Source: Pyrinomonadaceae bacterium
GTDB taxonomy: Bacteria > Acidobacteriota > Blastocatellia > Pyrinomonadales > Pyrinomonadaceae
Length of the DNA: 8,676 nucleotides
Assembly: GCA_014379075.1 (NCBI GenBank)
Contig: JACMMN010000194.1
Location: forward strand, 1 to 8,676
Reading direction: 5' to 3'
A program made the position numbers and the translations under genes. The notes below the pieces were generated by a model that was not told the DNA's origin, ran no database searches, and saw only the letters and a program-made list of their open reading frames with translations. Positions 1 to 6,400 of this stretch are shown here, one piece after another. Numbering within the stretch: the first letter of the stretch is position 1; each line of letters begins with the position of its first letter.

Positions 1-1111
1 GGGACGTTACCTGGTTTATATGCCGACCATCGAGCATCTCGGCGTTTCACGAAAGATCGAATCCTCAAGTGAACGCAGCCGTCTGCGGACGCTGATCCAG
101 CGGATAAAGCAGGACGTCGACATCCCGTCGGGTGGTTTTATCGTCAGAACGGCGGGTATCGGAATCTCAGAGGAAGACCTTAAAAACGACGCTATCTATC
201 TTGTGCGGACATGGCTCGATGTCAAAAAGACGACCGAAAAGGCCAAATCCCCGGCGTTAGTTCACCAGGACCTGGATATAGTCCAGCGGATCTTGCGCGA
301 TCAAATGTCGGACGAATTTACGGCGATCCGCGTGGACAGCGAGGAAGAATATCTGCGTACCGTGGAATTCGTCAACCGCATCCAGCCGAAAATGGTAAAT
401 CGCGTAAAACTTTACACTCGCGACGAACCCATACTTGACGCTTACGGCGTGCAGGAAGAGATCGACAAAGCCCTGAAACCGCGTGTTTGGCTGAAATCGG
501 GCGGATACCTGGTTATCAACCAGACGGAAGCTCTCGTGGCTATCGACGTTAATACCGGTAAATTTGTCGGTAAGGGAAATGCCCGGCTTGAAGATACGAT
601 CACGCGAACGAATATGGAAGCGGTTGATGAGATCGCACGCCAGATCCGCCTTCGAGATCTCGGCGGGATCATCGTCCTCGATCTGATCGACATGGAAGAC
701 AGACGCAACCGCAACAAAGTCTCGCAGGCATTGCAGGAAGCTCTTGCATCGGACAAATCGCCGAACAAGGTGCTGTCATTCAACGATTTCGGGCTTATCA
801 TCATGACCCGCAAACGCGTCAAGCAATCGCTTGAACGGACGATGTGCTCGCCGTGTGATTATTGCGAAGGAGCGGGCTGGGTCAAATCGCCGACCACTGT
901 CTGCTACGAAGTCCTGACCGAAGCCAGGCGGCTCTCCAAACATACAGATGACGTGCGGCACACAACCTTGCGGGTCCATCCGGATGTCGCAAAGGCGCTG
1001 CGAAGCAGTGAAAAAGAAGTTTTCGAAGAGATCGAAGCCCTCGTGGGCAACGTGGACGTGACGGCGGATAAATCGATACATCAGGAACAGTTCGATTTTG
1101 CCTTTATTTAG
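1..1111 (+). CDS. rng: Ribonuclease G (RNase E/G family), 5'-truncated by the window edge
   Basis: Cytoplasmic endoribonuclease that cuts single-stranded AU-rich RNA and, in known members, matures the 5' end of 16S rRNA and helps decay mRNA. The frame is open from base 2 (first full codon 2-4, reading GRYLVYMPT), so the start and the S1 domain lie outside the window; about 369 C-terminal residues remain of a usual ~490-520. Counting from the internal Met at base 20, the DNase I-like catalytic core shows the two metal-binding aspartates D176 (in AIDVNTGKFVG) and D221 (in IIVLDLIDM), joined by the family hallmark ARQIRLRDLGG. The zinc-link cysteines follow in MCSPCDYCEGAG (C276, C279, C282). 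The end, HQEQFDFAFI, closely matches the C-terminus I recall for E. coli RNase G (NQEQFDVVMM), which argues for RNase G over the longer RNase E with its degradosome scaffold tail. The gene ends 22 bp before an intrinsic terminator and is convergent with the next gene. Confidence 0.95.
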   Translation, partial: GRYLVYMPTIEHLGVSRKIESSSERSRLRTLIQRIKQDVDIPSGGFIVRTAGIGISEEDLKNDAIYLVRTWLDVKKTTEKAKSPALVHQDLDIVQRILRDQMSDEFTAIRVDSEEEYLRTVEFVNRIQPKMVNRVKLYTRDEPILDAYGVQEEIDKALKPRVWLKSGGYLVINQTEALVAIDVNTGKFVGKGNARLEDTITRTNMEAVDEIARQIRLRDLGGIIVLDLIDMEDRRNRNKVSQALQEALASDKSPNKVLSFNDFGLIIMTRKRVKQSLERTMCSPCDYCEGAGWVKSPTTVCYEVLTEARRLSKHTDDVRHTTLRVHPDVAKALRSSEKEVFEEIEALVGNVDVTADKSIHQEQFDFAFI

Positions 1112-1133
1112 ACTGAAACAAACGACAATTAAT

Positions 1134-1163
1134 AAGGGTGAGCGATCGGCTCACCCTTTTTTT
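1134..1163 (+). terminator. Rho-independent terminator of rng, possibly bidirectional
   Basis: Perfect 8-bp stem GGGTGAGC (1136-1143) / GCTCACCC (1149-1156) with a 5-nt loop, extendable by two A-T pairs, followed by seven T (1157-1163). It sits 22 bp after the rng stop. Read on the minus strand, the same hairpin lies just after the stop of the convergent regulator gene (1166) and is followed by a weaker T-rich run (TTATTAATT), so it may serve both genes. Confidence 0.92.
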
Positions 1164-1165
1164 GA

Positions 1166-3082
1166 TCAATACGTCATGTTCATTTGCTGAAGAAGTTTCT
1201 GGTAACCGGGTTTACTGTACAGGCTCTCGAATTCCGGGTAGGCGGAAATCCAGGCTGTCCATGGGTGACGTTCTTCGAACGATTTCTCCAGCCAATACAC
1301 AGCTTTGTCCGAATCGTTTATATACGTCGAAAGATAAGCCATGTTGAGCTTGTTGGTTTCCGGCGGGACCGCTCGCCATTCGTAAAGCAGTAACCTTATT
1401 GCTTCCTCAGGTGTGGACGATGCCGATCTTGCACGGATTCTCTCACCCAGAGTTTCATTCCCGTCATTTTTGAGGCCAAGGAATATTTCAGCAATCGCCT
1501 CATCCTTACGGCCCAATTGCCACAATGTCCGTGACAGGATCCAGTGAGAGCCTGCGACCTTCTCATCGATCTCCAGAACATTTCGGAATTGAATCTCGGC
1601 TGCCGCAAAATCTTTAGCACAGAATTGCGTCATCGCGAGATTCATTTTACCGATCAGCGACAGCGGATCGAGTTCAAGCGATTTTTGAAATTCCGCTTTC
1701 GCCTCTTCAAACCGACGTGTTCGGACCAGCAATGTCCCGTAACGGATGTGAGCTATTGCGGAGTTCGGCTCCGCAGCAACGGCGAGTTTGAACGCATCTT
1801 CTGCTCCGTTCCAATCCCAGTCATACCCCATACGGATCGATCCGAGCGTAATTAGAGCATCCGCCGAATCGGGTTTTAGATCTAACGCCCGTTTCAAATT
1901 ATCCTTTGCTATGACAATAATTTCTGGTCTTACGTCGATATTGTAATTGAAAAGAAGATGCTGCGAATCCGCAATTCCGGTATAGGCCTCGGAAAATTGA
2001 GGGTCGATCTCGGAAGCCTGGGTAAAATATTCAACCGATCGCCGAAGTGAATCTGGGTCGCGTTTATTCCAGAAGTATCTGCCCTTTAGATAGGCCTCGT
2101 ACGCTTCCGCGCTGTCTGTCAGACGCCGTGCCAGTGCGGGCTGAACCTGATTGCTCGCAGCGAGCGACTGCAAAACCTTAGCCGAAATATTATCCTGCAA
2201 GTTCAGGATCTGATCCGCCTGTCCGTCGAATTGCTCCGACCACAAGTGTTCGCCGTTACGAACCCGAATGAGTTGGAGCGTTACACGCAGGCGGCCGCTC
2301 TCCCGCTGCACTCTGGCATCAAGAACAGCATCTACCTTAAGCTGCCTTCCAAGTTCCAGAGGATCCGCGTCAGAATTTGTGAAAGGCAAAACCGCGCTGG
2401 TGGGACGCACGGCAATTCCGCTCGAACCGCCAAGCCTGGTTATCAGAGCATCCGTTATACGTATGCGCAATTCCTCGTCTTCATTCCCGGCGGAAAATGA
2501 TTTTACGGGCAGGATGCCTATCGAGTTTATGGCACCATCCGCAGCGGTTGCAGGAGCAGATCTATAATTCGAAACAAATATGAAGCCAGTCGCCAAAACC
2601 AAGGCGATCGCCGCAACGGAAAAAATAGAACGCCTTGAAAGATACGCCTGCCTTTTCTCCGCATGTTCACCCGCTCCCGATGGTTCGCGATCGTCAACAA
2701 TTTCAATGAGCGTTTGTGTCGAAGTGTGCTTTTCTATGATCACTTCGCCGTTCGTGATCTCGCTCACCTCTCCGGTAAAGCGATAGCCCCGCCGGGGAAC
2801 ATTTTGAATGATCTCCTGATCTTCTCCAAAATCTTTGAATGTTTTCCTAAGCAGGTAGATGTGGCGGGACAGATTGCTTTCCTCGACGTACGAATCTTCC
2901 CAAACTGTATCGAGCAGTGTTTCCTTGGTTACAAGTTCGCCCCGGTTTTCGATCAGTACGCAAAGCAGTTCGAGCTCCTTCAGCGGCATGGATACCGGCA
3001 AGCCGTCATGCCAAAGCATTTTTTTCCGCACGTCAAGGCGAAACCTGCCGAATTCATGTAAATACTGCTTTTCTTCGTTCAT
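1166..3082 (-). CDS. CadC-like membrane-anchored transcriptional regulator (OmpR-type winged helix, TM, FlgO/TolB-N-like domain, TPR)
   Basis: Predicted one-component regulator of 638 aa. Residues ~9-105 form an OmpR/PhoB-type winged-helix DNA-binding domain (LKELELLCVLIENRG, then the recognition-helix region ESNLSRHIYLLRKTF, then the wing PRRGYRF). After a charged linker, residues ~153-171 are one hydrophobic membrane helix, so the N-terminus is cytoplasmic and the rest extracytoplasmic. Residues ~185-308 (IGILPVKSF, DALITRLGG, VDAVLDARVQ, LRVTLQLIRVRNGEHLW) resemble the FlgO/TolB-N-like domain common in CadC-type proteins. From ~325 onwards come five or six TPR units (for example SAEAYEAYLKGRY, SADALITLGSIRM, SAIAHIRYGTLLVRTRRFEEA). 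There is no receiver domain, so it is not a two-component response regulator. I chose ATG 3082 over the in-frame ATG 3181: homology begins just after it, and a promoter lies between the two. No clear Shine-Dalgarno precedes either. The ligand is unknown. It is divergent from the HTH and giant-protein genes, its likely targets (inference). Confidence 0.88.
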   Translation of the reverse strand: MNEEKQYLHEFGRFRLDVRKKMLWHDGLPVSMPLKELELLCVLIENRGELVTKETLLDTVWEDSYVEESNLSRHIYLLRKTFKDFGEDQEIIQNVPRRGYRFTGEVSEITNGEVIIEKHTSTQTLIEIVDDREPSGAGEHAEKRQAYLSRRSIFSVAAIALVLATGFIFVSNYRSAPATAADGAINSIGILPVKSFSAGNEDEELRIRITDALITRLGGSSGIAVRPTSAVLPFTNSDADPLELGRQLKVDAVLDARVQRESGRLRVTLQLIRVRNGEHLWSEQFDGQADQILNLQDNISAKVLQSLAASNQVQPALARRLTDSAEAYEAYLKGRYFWNKRDPDSLRRSVEYFTQASEIDPQFSEAYTGIADSQHLLFNYNIDVRPEIIVIAKDNLKRALDLKPDSADALITLGSIRMGYDWDWNGAEDAFKLAVAAEPNSAIAHIRYGTLLVRTRRFEEAKAEFQKSLELDPLSLIGKMNLAMTQFCAKDFAAAEIQFRNVLEIDEKVAGSHWILSRTLWQLGRKDEAIAEIFLGLKNDGNETLGERIRARSASSTPEEAIRLLLYEWRAVPPETNKLNMAYLSTYINDSDKAVYWLEKSFEERHPWTAWISAYPEFESLYSKPGYQKLLQQMNMTY

Positions 3083-3092
3083 TGTGGCCGCG

Positions 3093-3126
3093 CGAGAAAA
3101 ATAGGAGAGAAATTGGAGCGAAAATT
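3093..3126 (+). repeat. Tandem 11-nt direct repeats in the divergent control region, candidate winged-helix operator
   Basis: Three head-to-tail units are seen: CGAGAAAAATA (3093-3103), GGAGAGAAATT (3104-3114) and GGAGCGAAAATT (3115-3126, one base longer). The second and third differ by one substitution and one inserted A; the first matches the second at 8 of 11 positions. The 11-nt period is close to one DNA helical turn, as in direct-repeat sites of OmpR/PhoB-family proteins (known for the family). The array lies just downstream of the predicted start of the minus-strand regulator transcript, where bound protein could repress it. Binding by this regulator is inference. Confidence 0.4.
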
Positions 3127-3136
3127 CAAGACTCCG

Positions 3137-3166
3137 GTTATAGCTCCAGATTACGGTGAGTGTAAA
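3137..3166 (-). promoter_or_regulatory. Sigma70-like promoter for the winged-helix/TPR regulator
   Basis: On the minus strand, TTTACA (3166-3161) and TATAAC (3142-3137) each match the sigma70 consensus at five of six bases, with an 18-nt spacer. Transcription would start near 3130, giving a leader of about 48 nt before ATG 3082 and excluding the upstream ATG at 3181. The -35 box lies only 9 bp from the start codon of the divergent HTH gene, so activity from the two sides may interfere. Confidence 0.5.
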
Positions 3167-3174
3167 GCAAAACC

Positions 3175-3456
3175 ATGACATTTGCCAAGAAAATTCTAAT
3201 TACGACGGAAAGCCGCGAGATTTTCATAATCCGGAACGGCGGTACGGAAATATTCACGGATCATTGCTCCGGATGTGCGACGGACGTCGAGTTGCTGACA
3301 TTAGAAGCGGCGGTTTTACTGTCCGGCATTGCGGTACGCGAAATAGTACGGCTCGCGGAAACCGGCGAGATTCATTTCCGGGAAACGGCGAGCGGTCACC
3401 TTTATGTTTGCCGCCGATCCCTATGTCGGGACGTACACACCGGCGTGGCGCGATAG
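3175..3456 (+). CDS. Small helix-turn-helix protein (MerR/excisionase-like), 93 aa
   Basis: I do not recognise a named gene. An N-terminal beta-rich segment (residues ~6-28, KKILITTESREIFIIR) is followed by C31-S-G-C34 and then a MerR/excisionase-like helix-turn-helix (residues ~40-80: LLTLEAAVLLSGIAVREIVRLAETGEIHF, with wing-like TASGHLYVCRRSL). C79 and C84 might pair with the CxxC motif to bind zinc, but no full site is proven. There is no signal peptide, so it should be cytoplasmic. Similar ~90-aa proteins are, as far as I recall, common in Blastocatellia and often unannotated. The start ATG at 3175 lacks a good Shine-Dalgarno at normal spacing (GGTGAG lies 14 nt upstream). The stop is 30 bp before the giant secreted-protein gene with no terminator between, so the two are probably one operon. 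It may regulate that operon (inference). A nearby TTGGAG/TTATAG pair (3113-3118, 3138-3143) is only a weak promoter candidate. Confidence 0.75.
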   Translation: MTFAKKILITTESREIFIIRNGGTEIFTDHCSGCATDVELLTLEAAVLLSGIAVREIVRLAETGEIHFRETASGHLYVCRRSLCRDVHTGVAR

Positions 3457-3476
3457 ACAAAACAATTTTACAGAAT

Positions 3477-3482
3477 GGAGAG
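3477..3482 (+). promoter_or_regulatory. Shine-Dalgarno of the giant secreted-protein gene
   Basis: GGAGAG ends 4 nt before ATG 3487 (the GGAG core is 6 nt away). It is the clearest ribosome-binding site in the window and fixes the start of the long frame, giving a normal signal peptide directly after it. Confidence 0.75.
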
Positions 3483-3486
3483 ATCT

Positions 3487-6400
3487 ATGTTCAGGAAGAA
3501 ACTTTCTTTTACGCTCGTTTTATTATGTGTTCTCTGTATCGGCCTTTCCGCGAAAATGTTCGAGCCGCAGTTTTATGGCTTATTTTCGATATTGACAGGC
3601 GAGATTCGGGCATACGCTGCCAAAGACGAAGCGGAAGAATCTTCGATTCCAACTGCGTGTGTACCGCCGGATGCCAATTTGATTTCGTGGTATCGAGCCG
3701 AAGGAAACGCCAGCGACGAGCAAGGCGCGAACAACGGCACGCTCGGCAGCAGCGCGATCTTCACGGCTGGCAAAGTCGGGCAAGCGTTTCAAACTATTTC
3801 AGCCAACGGCAGCACCGTTTCGATTCCCGATTCCGCGTCGCTGGATTTTACTAATGCTTTCACTATCGAAATGTGGGTTTCGCCGACTCAAGCGGGAACT
3901 TCCGGCGGAACTTCGTTTTTCGCCTGTAAGGGTGACTGCGGCAGTTTCAGCAATCAATCTTACAGTCTTGTATTTTCAAACACTCAGCAAGTGTTTTTCC
4001 GGGTCGGCAATTCTTCGACGTTTGACTCGTTGGGAACCCCGACTATTTTGCCGCTCAACACTTTTTCGCACATCGCGGGAACTTACGACGGCAGCACGAT
4101 GCGGATCTATGTCAACGGCGTTTTGGACAATTCAAAAACGACTACTACCGGAACTCTAGCCAATTCAAGCCAGCCGTTCATTATCGGCGGCTCGACGGGT
4201 TCGGGAAACGCGCTCGGAATTTATGACGAAACGTCTCTTTACAACCGCGCTCTGACGGACGCGGAAATCGCCGCGATTTTTAACGCGGGAAGCGACGGCA
4301 AATGCGATGAGGATTGTACGCCGCAGGCGCCTGACGGCATTTCCTGGTATAAGGGTGAAAATAACGGCAACGATTCGCTTGGCACGAACAACGGCACTTT
4401 TTCGGACGGCGTGACCTTCGCTCCCGGAAAAGTCGGGCAAAGTTTCGATTTCAGCAATCTCAACGGCGTGAACATCACAAACAACGCGGCGTTTAATCAA
4501 CAAAACTTTACCGTCGAAACTTGGGTCACGGCGCAGCCCTACAGTTGCGACGGCTGTAGTCAGTTTATCGTCGCCAAATCCGGCACCAGCGGCACTTTCG
4601 GCTTTGAACTCGCCACCAACCGCGAGGGCATGGGAATTGTCAGCGGGGCTTTAAGATTCACGCTCAACGGCGGTGCGGTCGGTGCGGATATGTTTGACGA
4701 TGTGAGAATTACCGACGGCAATTTTCATCACGTCGCCGCAAGCTATGACGGCACGACAATGAAAATTTATCTCGACGGCGTTCTCACCGCGCAACAGCCG
4801 ATGGCCACGACGATCAACTTCGAAGAGGCCAGCCGTCTCGTCATCGGCAGCCGCCAACACCTAGGCTCAGTCAATCCGTATAACGGATTGATTGACGAAC
4901 TCGGATTTTACAACCGCACTTTGTCGGATGCTGAAATCGCTTCAATATTCAACGCCGGAAGCTCGGGTAAATGCCCAACTTCGTCAACGTTAGTCGTGAC
5001 CAATGCCAACGACACCGGCTCCGGTTCGCTTCGAGACGCGATTCTATCTTCAAACTCAACGGCGGGAACGCAAACAATCAGTTTCAATATTCCACAGAAT
5101 GATTTCGGCGGCACAGGTTTTTTCAATATCGCGCCCCTCACGCCGCTGCCCGTGATGACGGATTCGGTAATTATAGACGGCACGACGCAGCCCGGGTTCA
5201 GCGGCTCACCGGTTGTGGAAATCGATGGCAGAAATTTGACCGCACTGACGAATCCGGTCGGTTTAGATATCCGCGGCGGAAACAGCACGGTCCGCGGATT
5301 GTCGGTCATAAATTTTCGAGGCCCTTCAAGCAGCTCTATCTTTCGCGGTATCGGTATTTCGCTTGAAGGAACAGGAAGCAATCTTTTTGGCGGGAATAAG
5401 CTTGAAGGCAATTTCATCGGTGTTCGGGCAAATGGTACGGGCGGCGGAAATTACTTCGGTGTAAATCTATCCTCCACGAACAATATCGTCGGAGGACCGG
5501 CTGAGAACCGTAATGCAATTTCAGGCAACACTTTCGGCGTTCTCGCTCTAACGCAGAACAACACGGTAGAAGGAAATTTCATCGGCACTAGTGCGAGCGG
5601 TACCACCGCGATCGGCAATCTTTTCGGAATCTCACTTCTGACGAATAACACGACTATCAGGAATAACGTCGTGTCCGGAAACTCTGCAATCGGGATACAT
5701 CTGCCTACCGGAGCCACAAATAACAATTTAATCGAGAACAACCTTATCGGACTGGATGCGAGTGGAGTAAACCCGATCGCAAACGGAGCCGAGGGAATCT
5801 ATATCGAAAGCAGCACGGCATCCGGCAATCGTCTGACAGCCAATCGGATATCAACCAATAATGCACTAGGCATAAAACTTGGAAATGGCAGAACCGGCAG
5901 CACCGGGTTGACCAATGACACGAAAGACCCTGACGATGGCACGAACGGCCGGCAAAATCATCCGCTGCTGACCTCGGTTGTTCCGTCGGGCGGCACAACT
6001 GTCAGCGGAACGCTGAATAGCACGCCTTCGCAAACTTTCAGGCTCGAATTTTTCTCTAATCCGACGTGCGATCCTTCAGGTTTTGGTGAAGGCGAACTTT
6101 TTATCGGATCGACGAATGTGAATACCGACGCGGGCGGCATCACCGGCTTTACGACAGTCTTGCCTGCAACGGTGGCTAGCGGGCGATTCGTAACGGCGAC
6201 GGCGACGGACGCAAATGGCAATACTTCCGAATTTTCGCGGTGTCAGGTCGTAAGCGCGGTGCATTCGATCTCCGGCCGCGTTACAGATAACGGCGCATCT
6301 TTGGTAAATGCGGAAGTTCGGCTAACAAGCCCCGCAAATCCTGCTTTTAACCGTTCAACCACCACAAATAGAAGCGGTGATTATTCGTTTAACTTCATCC

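Noticed and set aside
442..1081. Minus-strand open frames within rng (442-822, 776-1081)
   Set aside because: Shadows of the conserved RNase G frame, whose catalytic and zinc-link motifs are intact there.
3114..3148. Inverted repeat TGGAGC (3114-3119) / GCTCCA (3143-3148) as an operator or hairpin
   Set aside because: Only 6 bp with a 23-nt gap, which is not distinguishable from chance; the 11-nt direct repeats are the stronger signal.
1184..3159. Plus-strand open frames across the regulator (for example 1544-1855, 2663-3061)
   Set aside because: Shadows of the minus-strand regulator gene; no family similarity and no start signals.
3082..3181. N-terminal extension of the regulator to ATG 3181
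   Set aside because: It has no Shine-Dalgarno, overlaps the HTH gene and contains the predicted promoter.
3487..3552. Lipoprotein signal at the N-terminus of the giant protein (C14 or C17)
   Set aside because: The residues before these cysteines (VLL and CVL) do not form a lipobox; both cysteines lie inside the hydrophobic core.
3156..3854. 232-aa plus-strand open frame across the HTH gene and the start of the giant gene
   Set aside because: Its translation is Arg-rich without any domain, and it overlaps two better-supported genes in another frame.
4908..5417. 169-aa open frame on the minus strand (and similar frames at 6873-7409, 5451-5741, 5958-6221, 7947-8192)
   Set aside because: All lie antisense to the giant secreted-protein frame, which has clear domain homology throughout. 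Their Pro/Leu/Val/Ser-rich translations show no recognisable family and no Shine-Dalgarno support.
4987..5970. Repetitive Asn/Gly-coding stretch as a DNA repeat or CRISPR-like array
   Set aside because: The periodicity is at protein level (beta-helix coils); the DNA units are not identical and no regular spacer exists.
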